Assembly: GCA_035593725.1 (NCBI GenBank)
Contig: DAOSZN010000056.1
Span: 1 to 8,013 of the forward strand
DNA length: 8,013 nt
Source: UBA4971 sp029551185
GTDB lineage: Bacteria; Bacillota; SHA-98; UBA4971
Direction: 5' to 3'
The translations under genes were made by a program, and so were the position numbers. The notes beneath the pieces were generated by a model. It did no database searches. It saw nothing but the letters and a program-made list of their open reading frames with translations, and was not told the DNA's origin. This document shows positions 1 through 7,338 of this stretch, in pieces (position 1 is the stretch's first letter; each line of letters opens with the position of its first letter).

Positions 1-84
1 TTAAATCTACCTCAATCTCGCGCATGCTCCACTGTTTAGTTTTCAAGGAACAATCGGTTTGCAACCCGGGGCAACGCCCGGTGC
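1..84 (-). other. Probable rRNA operon leader with boxA-like element (16S lies outside the window)
   Basis: The transcribed leader has a small CCGGG/CCCGG hairpin (81-77 with 70-66). It then carries TGTTCCTTGAAAACTAAACA on the minus strand (about 52-33), which closely resembles the boxA-containing sequence found ahead of 16S rRNA genes in Bacilli and Clostridia. No 16S start is reached before the edge. A similar motif also occurs ahead of 23S, but the strong promoter directly upstream favours the beginning of an operon. Confidence 0.65.
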
Positions 85-107
85 TTTATGATAATATCAT
101 GGAGCAC
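81..107. repeat. 27-bp imperfect dyad centred on the rrn -10 box
   Basis: GTGCT, TT, ATGATA, a central A, then TATCAT, GG and AGCAC: the two 13-bp arms match at 11 of 13 positions around base 94. The -10 hexamer (96-91) lies at the centre and the predicted transcript starts near 84, so most of the dyad is not in the RNA and would act, if at all, as DNA. Confidence 0.5.
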
Positions 108-119
108 TAGGTCTGTCAA
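91..119 (-). promoter_or_regulatory. Near-consensus promoter, probably of an rRNA operon
   Basis: The minus strand carries a perfect -35 TTGACA (119-114), a 17-nt spacer and -10 TATTAT (96-91, 5 of 6). A-rich tracts lie upstream of the -35 (AAAAAG and GAAAAAG), as in UP elements. Transcription would begin near 84 and leave the window to the left. The strength of the promoter and the leader that follows fit an rrn promoter. Confidence 0.8.
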
Positions 120-180
120 GCACCTTGCACTTTTTCCGCGCTTTTTGGTTGTCGCTTTCTGTCGTATCGCCTTTAGAAAG

Positions 181-203
181 CAAAAAAGAAGGGCAGTCTT
201 GCC
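181..203 (-). terminator. Weak intrinsic terminator after the last gene
   Basis: Just past the TAG at 210-208, the minus strand has a short stem, GGCA (203-200) with TGCC (195-192) and a 4-nt loop, followed by TTCTTTTTTG (190-181). The T run is good but the stem is only 4 bp, so termination may be partial. Confidence 0.45.
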
Positions 204-207
204 TCAA

Positions 208-585
208 CTATTTCTTACCCCGTTCAGGCATAATTTCTACGTCATCATCGAGACAGAATACAAGCACACGCTCGCCGGAATTTGTGCAAACATCAGAATG
301 AAGAGCAACAACCTCTCTGCTTGTTATGGTCTTCACCATAGAACTCAATAACATACGGGAGTTTTCTACAAGGCAGGCGCGAAACTGCTTAATGAGTTCT
401 TTCCCTTCCGACGTTGTGGCCAAATGGAGCTCCGCAGGAGTCAAGACCCCTCGTTCCCTGACTACTATCATATCAGCCACAACAAAGGTCTTAATCTCTT
501 CAGGTCCGCGCCCGATATGCTCCTTCTCGAACTTCAGGATAGCCTGGCTAATCTCTGCTTCAATCTGTCCTTTAGTCTTTGCCAC
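208..585 (-). CDS. DUF2294/MpsC-like small protein (second copy)
   Basis: A 125-residue protein and a fuller match to the DUF2294/MpsC-like pattern than the first copy. It has an N-terminal helix (6-22), the HIGRGPEEIKTFVVADMIVVRE core (23-44), GVLTPAE (46-52), the ATTSEGKELIKQFR helix (56-69), a helix of about 70-85, and a final beta segment EVVALHSDV...ERVLVFCLD (91-113). The start is a GTG at 585, with GGGGAGG about 11 nt upstream. It follows the ATPase gene after 133 nt without a convincing promoter of its own, so co-transcription is likely but less certain than for the rest. The cluster thus begins and ends with members of one family. No membrane segment is visible. The function is unknown; a role in regulating or assembling the transport/sensing proteins would be a guess. 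Confidence 0.8.
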   Translation of the reverse strand: MAKTKGQIEAEISQAILKFEKEHIGRGPEEIKTFVVADMIVVRERGVLTPAELHLATTSEGKELIKQFRACLVENSRMLLSSMVKTITSREVVALHSDVCTNSGERVLVFCLDDDVEIMPERGKK

Positions 586-718
586 CGGCTGCTGCGCCTC
601 CCCTGTAGATATTCTCTCTCCAGTATGAGATTCCTTCTATCGTCTGGGTTGCGAGAAAGGGTTCAGGGAAGACGAAAGACATTATGCCATATCATTTATA
701 CTGCTTTATGTCATTACA

Positions 719-1798
719 TCATTTTAAGAGATGCAGCTTGCCTAAATCAAAGTAGATACCTGCTACATCCCCTACTTCAAAAGGCGGCCTCGCCTTGGGA
801 TTATATTCGATAGCCATTAACGTCAATCCGTCAGCTAAAACCAAATCGTATTCAACCACTGAACCTAAGTAGGTGCGAGACGTGACTTCGCCACGGACAA
901 ATCCGTTGTCAGCGTGAGCAAGCTGTAACTCTTCAGGCCGTACGACAGCCAGATGCGTCTCGCCTTCGCCGTAGGGAACCTTAGGAATCGTCATCTGTTG
1001 CCCGAACAGCTTAATACTTGTCTCCTCTTCCCCCGATTCTATGACTTCAACAGGGATGAAATTGACTTTCCCCACAAAATCCGCAACAAAACGAGTTAAC
1101 GGTTTTGCGTATATATCCTCAGGCGTTCCTACCTGTTCAATTTGTCCGTCCCGCATAACTACGACCCTATCGGAAATACTCATTGCTTCGTTTTGATCAT
1201 GGGTCACGTAGATCGCGGTAATGGATAGGTTCTTCTGGATACGACGGATTTCTCCTCGCATTTGCTCTCTTAGTTTTGCGTCAAGATTCGACAAAGGCTC
1301 ATCAAACAAGAGCACCCTTGGCTCAACTACCAAAGCACGTGCAAGGGCCACCCTTTGTTGTTGACCGCCTGAGAGTTGATTCGGAGATCTGTCCCCGAGC
1401 CCACTGAGACCTACAAGTTCCATTATGCGCTCAACTTTTTCACCGGCCTCAAGCTTGCCTACGTCCCTGAAGCGCAGACCATAACCTATGTTCTCCCTTA
1501 CCGTCATATGGGGAAACAGAGCGTAGCTCTGAAATACCATAGCAGTGTTTCTTAGGTTCGGAGGAGTATTCGTTACATCCTTCCCTCCGATGAACACTTT
1601 CCCTGATGTGGGAGTCTCAAATCCAGCTATCATCCTAAGAGCCGTCGTTTTACCGCAGCCGGACGGTCCAAGCAATGTCACCAGCTCTCCGGGCTCAATG
1701 GACAGAGAAACATCATTAACTGCTACAACATCTCTTCCTCCACCGGTAAACACCTTGACTAATCTCTCTAAGACCACACTTGTATGTTCAATCGGCAT
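719..1798 (-). CDS. ABC importer ATPase (FbpC/AfuC/PotA-like)
   Basis: A 359-residue cytoplasmic ATPase that powers the importer. It has Walker A GPSGCGKT (44-51), the Q-loop glutamine at 90 in MVFQSY, the signature LSGGQ (142-146), Walker B VLLFDE (162-167), the D-loop SNLDA and the H-loop histidine at 200 in YVTHDQ. A C-terminal TOBE-type beta domain occupies roughly 280-352. All catalytic residues are present, so it should be active. ATG 1798 is 17 nt after the permease stop. GGGGGG (1816-1811) overlaps that stop codon by one base and is the likely ribosome binding site, at 12-nt spacing. The TOBE domain of this group can hold regulatory or substrate-linked sites, but sequence alone does not give the transported compound. 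Confidence 0.95.
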   Translation of the reverse strand: MPIEHTSVVLERLVKVFTGGGRDVVAVNDVSLSIEPGELVTLLGPSGCGKTTALRMIAGFETPTSGKVFIGGKDVTNTPPNLRNTAMVFQSYALFPHMTVRENIGYGLRFRDVGKLEAGEKVERIMELVGLSGLGDRSPNQLSGGQQQRVALARALVVEPRVLLFDEPLSNLDAKLREQMRGEIRRIQKNLSITAIYVTHDQNEAMSISDRVVVMRDGQIEQVGTPEDIYAKPLTRFVADFVGKVNFIPVEVIESGEEETSIKLFGQQMTIPKVPYGEGETHLAVVRPEELQLAHADNGFVRGEVTSRTYLGSVVEYDLVLADGLTLMAIEYNPKARPPFEVGDVAGIYFDLGKLHLLK

Positions 1799-1815
1799 AA
1801 TAGCAAAATTCCCCC

Positions 1816-3513
1816 CTAGCTCCCGACGCTCACGCGCGTCACCGGCTCACCAAGGAAAACGCGCATCAGTCCAAATATGACAATCACTATGATTATGAGG
1901 AAAAGTGATAACACGCTTGCAGCTCCAAGACGCATTATCTCAGTCTGGGCATAGATTAGCGATGTAAGATGGTTCCACCTTGCAGATACCAGGAAAATAA
2001 CAGCGCTAACCGCAGTCATGCTCCGCACAAAAGAATATGATAATCCCGCAATGAACGCAGGTCTCACCAAAGGCATGGTAATACAACGGAACGTGTACGA
2101 TGTGTCCGCACCCAGATTGGTTGAAGCTTCCTCAATGGACGGGTCTATCTGAATTAAAGATGCGACCCCTGCTTCTATAGCCACAGGCATCTCCCTGAAA
2201 ATGAAGCAAAGGACAATAATGGCAGCTGTTCCCGTCAACAACAACGGAGGCTGATTGAAAGCCAGAATATAGCCTATACCCACTACAGTCCCGGGAACGG
2301 CAAAAGCAAGCATTGATGTAAAGCCCAGGATGTTTTTACCGGGGAAACGGGTCCTTACGAGAAGGAAGGCGATTACCATGCCCAGCAGTCCGGTTATAGG
2401 CGTTGCCCAAGCAGAAAGAATCAGAGTGGATCTTATGCTGTCCTTACCTACATCCCATGCATATTTAAAATGATCCAAGGTAAGGGACCAGTCGACACCC
2501 CAAAGCTTCACAAAAGCGCCTGCAATCACTGTTATGTAGAAGAGGAGTATTATACCTGATATCACTGCACAAACAGCAGTCAAGGCATGCTTTGTAAGCT
2601 TTGACGGCCCTATGATTCTATAAGAGGTAGGCTTTCCCGTCACGGTAACATATGATTTCCTGCTTACCCAATAGCGTTCAATCACAAAAGCCAACATAGC
2701 CGGGATTAACAAGAGAATCGCGACAGCCGACCCCCTGGGCATATTATACAAACCTGTAAATTGAAAATATGCCTGAACTGACAACACGTCGAATTTTCCT
2801 GAAATCACAACCGGATTCGCAAAGTCTGCAAGAGACGTCACGAAAACCAGAAGCCAGCTGCTGGCGATCCCGGGAACACATAAAGGCACTGTAACAGTCC
2901 AGAAAACCTTGGCTTTTGATGCTCCGAGATTCAAGGCGCCTTCTTCAAGATCCGGGTTTATCGCCTGCAGAACACCGTCAAGAACCATAAATGCTACGGG
3001 GAACATGCCCATAGTCTGAACAAGCACGAGCCCTTTCAAGCCGTATATGTCGAAGTTTTTCAGCCCAAGAAGTTGTTTCGTTATTATGCCGTTCCGTCCG
3101 AGCAAAAGAATAACGGACAGACAAAACATAAATGGCGGTGATATTATCGGAAGCTGCGCCATTAGACGAAAAAACCTTTTACACGGAATATCCCCTCGGT
3201 TGAGGGCATAGGCAAATGTAAAACCTACTATGGTTCCAAGGGTCGCTACGATAATTCCCAGCAGAATGCTGTTACGGAATGTCTGCCTGAGCCACCACTG
3301 AGATAAAAGATGCTTGTATGCGTCCAGGCTGAATTTGCCACTGGGCGTAAGGCTGACCCGTATAACCTGAAATATCGGATATATAACAAAGACAATAAGG
3401 AGCGCCGAAACCACTAAGATAGTGGTCAACAATACTGGATTCCGGCATACCATTGCCAATTCATGTTTAGCTTCTATCCACCGAATAGATCTCTTTGACT
3501 TATTCTCGTCCAT
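1816..3513 (-). CDS. ABC importer permease, fused two-unit type (AfuB/FbpB-like)
   Basis: A 565-residue integral membrane protein with two type I importer permease units in one chain, about 12 membrane segments in all. Each half carries the EAA loop that contacts the ATPase: EEGALNLGASKAKVF at 190-204 with VPLCVPGI after it, and EEASTNLGADTSYTF at 461-475 with MPLVRPAF after it. A cytoplasmic linker joins the halves near 280-310. The fusion is the usual arrangement for FbpB/AfuB-type transporters of iron(III) or organophosphates. ATG 3513 has only a weak ribosome binding site, and an in-frame TAG just upstream rules out a longer start. The stop overlaps the ribosome binding site of the ATPase gene. 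It works with the binding protein encoded at 4704-3703 and the ATPase encoded at 1798-719. Confidence 0.92.
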   Translation of the reverse strand: MDENKSKRSIRWIEAKHELAMVCRNPVLLTTILVVSALLIVFVIYPIFQVIRVSLTPSGKFSLDAYKHLLSQWWLRQTFRNSILLGIIVATLGTIVGFTFAYALNRGDIPCKRFFRLMAQLPIISPPFMFCLSVILLLGRNGIITKQLLGLKNFDIYGLKGLVLVQTMGMFPVAFMVLDGVLQAINPDLEEGALNLGASKAKVFWTVTVPLCVPGIASSWLLVFVTSLADFANPVVISGKFDVLSVQAYFQFTGLYNMPRGSAVAILLLIPAMLAFVIERYWVSRKSYVTVTGKPTSYRIIGPSKLTKHALTAVCAVISGIILLFYITVIAGAFVKLWGVDWSLTLDHFKYAWDVGKDSIRSTLILSAWATPITGLLGMVIAFLLVRTRFPGKNILGFTSMLAFAVPGTVVGIGYILAFNQPPLLLTGTAAIIVLCFIFREMPVAIEAGVASLIQIDPSIEEASTNLGADTSYTFRCITMPLVRPAFIAGLSYSFVRSMTAVSAVIFLVSARWNHLTSLIYAQTEIMRLGAASVLSLFLIIIVIVIFGLMRVFLGEPVTRVSVGS

Positions 3514-3593
3514 AAGTCGCCGGCCCTATGCGAGCTCCCACAAGACAGAGCGATTAGGCCACTCCTTTCCTAGGAATTAGTTAAGACCGAAAA

Positions 3594-3702
3594 CCCGAAA
3601 TGACTGTCCTACATAAAGATTCGGGGCGCAGGGAAAAGCGCCAGGCTCTTCCCTGCGCAAGTTTAGTAACACCGGCCCGTCCGATTCTTTATCACGTGTT
3701 AC
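3594..3702 (-). repeat. Three consecutive hairpins between binding-protein and permease genes
   Basis: Beginning right after the binding-protein stop, the minus strand holds three inverted repeats in a row. The first is GTAACAC (3702-3696) with GTGTTAC (3672-3666). The second is a perfect 10-bp stem, GCGCAGGGAA (3658-3649) with TTCCCTGCGC (3635-3626), whose loop can extend by three more pairs after one mismatch. The third is CCCGAA (3625-3620) with TTCGGG (3599-3594). None is followed by a long T run, although the third is trailed by TTTT. Such intercistronic structures usually protect the upstream message or partly stop transcription, giving more binding protein than permease. Confidence 0.6.
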
Positions 3703-4704
3703 CTACCGATAGATTTCGTTCTGCCAGCGCTCTATCAGTCGATCTTTATTCTCAGCAGCCCAAAGGTCATCCTGATCTATCGTGTTTACCTGCGATATAG
3801 GAATAGCACCCTTCATAAGAGGAACTTCAACGAAAGGCACAACACACTCGGCCGCATAGATTTTTGCTGCTCGTTCAGTCAAAGCCCAGTCGAAAAGCCC
3901 TTTAGCAAGCTCCGGGTTTGGACCGCCTTTTACCAGTGATATTGAGGCAACTTCAAACCCTGTTCCTTCCGACGGGAAGGTAATTACAAGTGGATACCCT
4001 TCACTTATCAGCTTGACCTGGTCATGAGCATATCCTATACCTACCGGAATCTCACCGATGGCAGCATTTTTGCCTGGAGCAGAACCTGACTTTGTGTACT
4101 GGGAAATATTCTTGTGAAGATCCCTCAGGTACTCAAAGGCTTTCTCCTCCCCCCAAAGTTGCACAACGGTTGCTATGACATTATACGCTGTGCCTGATGA
4201 GGCCGGGTTAGCCATCTGGATATGCCCTTTGAATTCCGGCTTCAAGAGATCCGCCCAGGATGTGGGGGCTTCAAGCCCAAGCTCCTCCAGGCGATTGATA
4301 TTGGATACAAAACACAAACCGCCTGCATATATCCCTGTCCAATATCCATCTTTGTCCTTAAATTTATTAGGGATATTCTTAGCGTTCGGTGACACGTAAG
4401 GGGTAGTAAGGCCCTTAAGCTTCGCTTCTATATGGCCGAGACCCACGCCTCCATACCATATATCAACCTGTGGGTTTTTCCTCTCAGCCTCCATCCTTGC
4501 CACTGCTTCTCCGGTGGACAGGCGAACCCATTCCACCTTAATACCGGTGTCCTTCTCATATGCTTCAAATACGGCACGGGCCAACGGTTCATCAAGAGTA
4601 GTGTACGCAAGAATCTTGCCTGTAGCAGCAAACAAAGGGACTGTTAAAGACAACATAAGTATACTTGCAACCAGGAAGATAAGTATTGATTTACACCGCT
4701 TCAT
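3703..4704 (-). CDS. ABC transporter solute-binding protein, AfuA/FbpA-like, with type I signal peptide
   Basis: A 333-residue binding protein for the importer encoded just downstream. The N-terminus has a basic start, a hydrophobic core (about 6-22) and a probable signal peptidase I site after Ala26 or Ala27. There is no lipobox cysteine, unlike the paralogue encoded at 7269-6214. Conserved landmarks are TGIKVEWVRLSTG (53-65), DGYWTGIY (119-126), MANPASSGTAY (164-174), TKSGSAPGK (204-212) and EGTGFE (246-251). An AGGAGGT ribosome binding site lies about 10-11 nt before ATG 4704. The paired tyrosines typical of FbpA-type ferric-binding proteins are not evident where expected. The serine/glycine/lysine-rich loops would suit an anionic ligand such as a phosphorylated or carboxylated compound; that is inference. 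The gene is 189 nt ahead of the permease gene, with hairpins between them. In a monoderm cell a binding protein without an anchor would be unusual. Confidence 0.88.
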   Translation of the reverse strand: MKRCKSILIFLVASILMLSLTVPLFAATGKILAYTTLDEPLARAVFEAYEKDTGIKVEWVRLSTGEAVARMEAERKNPQVDIWYGGVGLGHIEAKLKGLTTPYVSPNAKNIPNKFKDKDGYWTGIYAGGLCFVSNINRLEELGLEAPTSWADLLKPEFKGHIQMANPASSGTAYNVIATVVQLWGEEKAFEYLRDLHKNISQYTKSGSAPGKNAAIGEIPVGIGYAHDQVKLISEGYPLVITFPSEGTGFEVASISLVKGGPNPELAKGLFDWALTERAAKIYAAECVVPFVEVPLMKGAIPISQVNTIDQDDLWAAENKDRLIERWQNEIYR

Positions 4705-4820
4705 CTTATCTTATACCTCCTATGATAGAGTCTTTGGACAAGCAAAATGCCTGTCAGTTGATGTGATGTGCGTAGCCCCGCGATTCTGAACTGTCTCGCT
4801 TTCTGAGGTATGCTTATGCC

Positions 4821-6212
4821 TCACCTCCCGACGTCCCCGACACGATGCATAGGAAACTGAATGATCTTGCCGGAATCAATAGCATGTCCAGCCTGCCTAT
4901 CACCATCAAGGTCCAGGTCTTTGCCAAGGCCTTGCGAAGACTCATACTCATCTACTTGCACCAGACCCACTGCTACAAGCCGGTAAATATGTGGATATAT
5001 CTCATAGACATCCTTATCCTTAAGCCTGCTGATTTCGCGGATACTCCGGATTCCGTCTACGTAGGAGAGGATTTCCTTCTCTTCGTCATCCAAAAGATGT
5101 TCCAGGGTATCATTGGGATCTAGTAAACCTCCGATCCTGTCGTTCCATCTTGAAGAAAGCGGTACCAGATCAGGACTGTGAATTACATGTTTGAAGATGG
5201 CTATGTCATTTACTTGACGAGCACCTTCCAGTATTAGTTCAGGCCAGTCCGTATTAATGGTAGTTCTCGTCGGAGCCAAGCTCGGACTGAACTTAAATAC
5301 ACCTTCACGCCACTTAAAAAACTCATATAATGCGTTCTTTCCGCTCTTATCCTGGAATGCTGCATCGACAACTTCGCCGTCTTGGAAGTATACAACTCCT
5401 ACCTCCCCGGATTTTTCCAGGACCAACCCACCTGTGCGCCTCCCGGTTCTGGTCAGAGAAAGAACAGCAGGAAACCCAAAGAGATGCAAATCTCCTTCAA
5501 AACTCATAGCGCGCCGGGCTACACTGCTCAAAAACTGTCTGAGACCGACTCTCATCCCTTCCAGTGTAATCGCAAGAAAACCTATTTCATCGGAGCTAGG
5601 CACATTGATGGGAGTATCAAGATCCCCTTTGGACAGGAGACGGGCATGATCTACCAGATTCCTAATGGGAGTGAGTATTGCCTTGGACAGCACACTTGCC
5701 ATGAGAAGGCCCAGGCCACAGGATACTACGGCTATACCTAGAATAGACAAACGCGCTGAAGCTATCGCCTCGTGAAATCTGTTAAGGGAACATACCACCC
5801 GCACATGACCCCAAGTTCGAGAGTAAGCGATTATCGGAGACGTAACTTCAACGACCTTACCTATTAAGTCATCCGGAGACTCTTTTGTGCGGTCATTGCC
5901 TTGCCAAACCGCATCTACCCTCGGTACGCCTTCCTCATCCAGGACCTCAATAAGGACGATATCCTCATTGGAGGCTAAGATGTCAGTAAGGACAGGCCTT
6001 AGGGATGAATAGTTGTCCATGATCACAGGTTCAATGCTATAATCAGCAATCATTCCCGCTATAAGACTGCCGGTTTCTTTTACCTGTTGTTTATATTCGT
6101 GCGCGGTTCGCTTCAACGCGACATAGGACATGCCGGAGACGACTACGAGGATTACCAGGAAAATCGCGCTGCTTATCTTAAGGTATATAGGGAACCTGAA
6201 ACGACGGTTCAC
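4821..6212 (-). CDS. Membrane sensor protein: extracytoplasmic domain, HAMP, DUF4388/PATAN, winged-helix-like tail
   Basis: A 463-residue signalling protein. It has a short basic N-terminus, TM1 (about 11-33), an extracytoplasmic domain of about 118 residues (34-151, single-Cache/CHASE-like in appearance), TM2 (about 154-177) and a HAMP linker (about 178-231, with TPIRNLVDHA and DEIG). A DUF4388/PATAN domain follows (about 236-340, with MSFEGDLHLF, TGGLVLE, VVYFQDGEVVDA and FKWREGVFKF). The tail (about 370-422), with DEEKEILSYVDG, IREIS and IYRLVAVGLV, is winged-helix-like and typical of DUF4388 proteins. No histidine kinase, receiver, GGDEF, EAL or methyl-accepting segment is present. The start is GTG 6212, because AGGAGG (6226-6221) is spaced 8 nt from it; an ATG at 6266 would overlap the preceding gene by 53 nt and lacks this support. 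Tight coupling to the lipoprotein gene suggests the pair senses a bound ligand and passes the signal through protein-protein contact. The output partner is not visible here. Confidence 0.8.
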   Translation of the reverse strand: MNRRFRFPIYLKISSAIFLVILVVVSGMSYVALKRTAHEYKQQVKETGSLIAGMIADYSIEPVIMDNYSSLRPVLTDILASNEDIVLIEVLDEEGVPRVDAVWQGNDRTKESPDDLIGKVVEVTSPIIAYSRTWGHVRVVCSLNRFHEAIASARLSILGIAVVSCGLGLLMASVLSKAILTPIRNLVDHARLLSKGDLDTPINVPSSDEIGFLAITLEGMRVGLRQFLSSVARRAMSFEGDLHLFGFPAVLSLTRTGRRTGGLVLEKSGEVGVVYFQDGEVVDAAFQDKSGKNALYEFFKWREGVFKFSPSLAPTRTTINTDWPELILEGARQVNDIAIFKHVIHSPDLVPLSSRWNDRIGGLLDPNDTLEHLLDDEEKEILSYVDGIRSIREISRLKDKDVYEIYPHIYRLVAVGLVQVDEYESSQGLGKDLDLDGDRQAGHAIDSGKIIQFPMHRVGDVGR

Positions 6213-6213
6213 C

Positions 6214-7269
6214 TCACTCACCTCCTGCCGCACCCGTAGCGGATATCCACTCTTCCAGCAAATCATCCTTGTGAACGGCAGCCCATGTCACGTCGTATTC
6301 AATAACGTTTATTTTGCTAAATGGGACTGCACCTAGGGGTATAGCTGCTAATCTATTTGTAGGCAGCCGGAATTCTCCCATAGCTGCATATAGATTCTGG
6401 CCTTCAGCGCTCAACATAAAGTCTACGAATCGTTTGGCTTCATCCAGCTTTTTTGTGCCCTTTACGATAGCAATACCGCCGATTTCAAATCCTGTGCCTT
6501 CTTTTGGAAATACAAGGTCAATATCGTATCCCTGTTGCCTGAAGGCAAGGACATCATGGGAAAACAGAATCCCTACGGCTATTTGGCCGAGACCCACTAA
6601 CTTGCCTGGCATAGCCCCGCTTCTTGTATAATCCAGGATGTTTGAGTCCAGGGCTAAAAGATACTCAATTGCTTGATCTTTACCCATCATCTGTGCGAGA
6701 GTCGCCAGTATGGTATAACCTGTCCCTGATGACACAGGGTTTGCCATGCTTATCTCGCCACGGAGTTCAGGTGACAAAAGGTCTTTCCAACATGTCGGCG
6801 TAGAGAGCCCAAGCGCTCTAAGGCGCTTAGGATTCACGGCAAATCCAATACTGCCTAAGTAAACCCCGCTCCAATATCCATCGCTATCCATATGATCTCG
6901 GGCAATATTTGCCCGCTCCGGAGACATGTACTTTTCGAACAATCCCTCTCTGGCGCCTATCACATACGCGTCGGCAGGTCCGCCAAAAAGGACGTCTATA
7001 GTAGTATCAAAAGCGTTATCCCGCTCGAACTTCAGGAAGCTGAGCATAACTCCTGTGGATTGCCTCACAACTTCCACCTTTATTCCGGTGCGATTCTCAA
7101 ATGCGCGGGCATAGACCATAGCCTCAGGCTCCATGAGTGCAGTACGCACCACCAAGGAGCGTTGATTTGTCCCGGTGACATGCTGCCCCAAACAAGATGC
7201 CAATATCAGAAGGATAAGGCATATCCGAGAAATCTTGAGTATTCTTTTCAGGTGTCGGCTACCATTCAT
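6214..7269 (-). CDS. Lipoprotein solute-binding protein, AfuA/FbpA-like, probable sensory partner
   Basis: A 351-residue extracytoplasmic binding protein. A basic N-terminus and hydrophobic stretch end in the lipobox LASC, with Cys26 as the lipid-anchored residue, so it should sit on the outer face of the membrane. The fold is a type 2 periplasmic-binding protein. Landmarks are TGIKVEVVRQSTG (61-73), DGYWSGVY (130-137), MANPVSSGTGY (175-185), TRSGAMPGK (215-223) and EGTGFE (257-262). The start is ATG 7269, preceded by GGGAG at 8 nt; an upstream ATG at 7311 would add 14 residues ahead of a normal signal peptide. It is clearly paralogous to the binding protein encoded at 4704-3703. Its stop lies one nucleotide before the start of the membrane-sensor gene, which suggests the two are produced together and that this copy serves sensing, as PgtC or HptA do. 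An ordinary transport role with the shared permease is the alternative. The ligand is unknown: the group is often labelled iron(III)-binding but also includes binders of phosphorylated sugars. Confidence 0.85.
   Translation of the reverse strand: MNGSRHLKRILKISRICLILLILASCLGQHVTGTNQRSLVVRTALMEPEAMVYARAFENRTGIKVEVVRQSTGVMLSFLKFERDNAFDTTIDVLFGGPADAYVIGAREGLFEKYMSPERANIARDHMDSDGYWSGVYLGSIGFAVNPKRLRALGLSTPTCWKDLLSPELRGEISMANPVSSGTGYTILATLAQMMGKDQAIEYLLALDSNILDYTRSGAMPGKLVGLGQIAVGILFSHDVLAFRQQGYDIDLVFPKEGTGFEIGGIAIVKGTKKLDEAKRFVDFMLSAEGQNLYAAMGEFRLPTNRLAAIPLGAVPFSKINVIEYDVTWAAVHKDDLLEEWISATGAAGGE
6221..6226 (-). promoter_or_regulatory. Ribosome binding site deciding a GTG start
   Basis: AGGAGG lies within the last codons of the lipoprotein gene, 8 nt before GTG 6212 and just ahead of that gene's TGA (6216-6214). 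The layout implies translational coupling of the binding protein to the sensor. Confidence 0.8.
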
Positions 7270-7338
7270 ACGCAAGTCTCCCGTCTCCCTATTGAAGCTG
7301 AGTATCGTCATGTGTACTACCGGTGTTCCACAGCTGAA

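Noticed and set aside
25..106. Inverted copies of TGGAGCA in the rrn promoter and leader
   Set aside because: One copy lies in the promoter spacer and is not transcribed, so they cannot form an RNA stem. Seven bases at this distance may be chance.
686..714. Promoter for the second DUF2294 gene (ATGACA, 17 nt, TATGGC on the minus strand)
   Set aside because: The -35 matches 5 of 6 but the -10 matches only 3 of 6, and the site begins 5 nt past the ATPase stop. Not strong enough to report as a promoter.
3567..3576. Palindrome TTCCTAGGAA ahead of the permease gene as an operator
   Set aside because: It is only 10 bp, occurs once, and is not positioned relative to any promoter.
4705..4820. Search for a separate promoter between the sensor gene and the second binding-protein gene
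   Set aside because: TATCAT near the ribosome binding site has no acceptable -35 at the right distance. Co-transcription is simpler.
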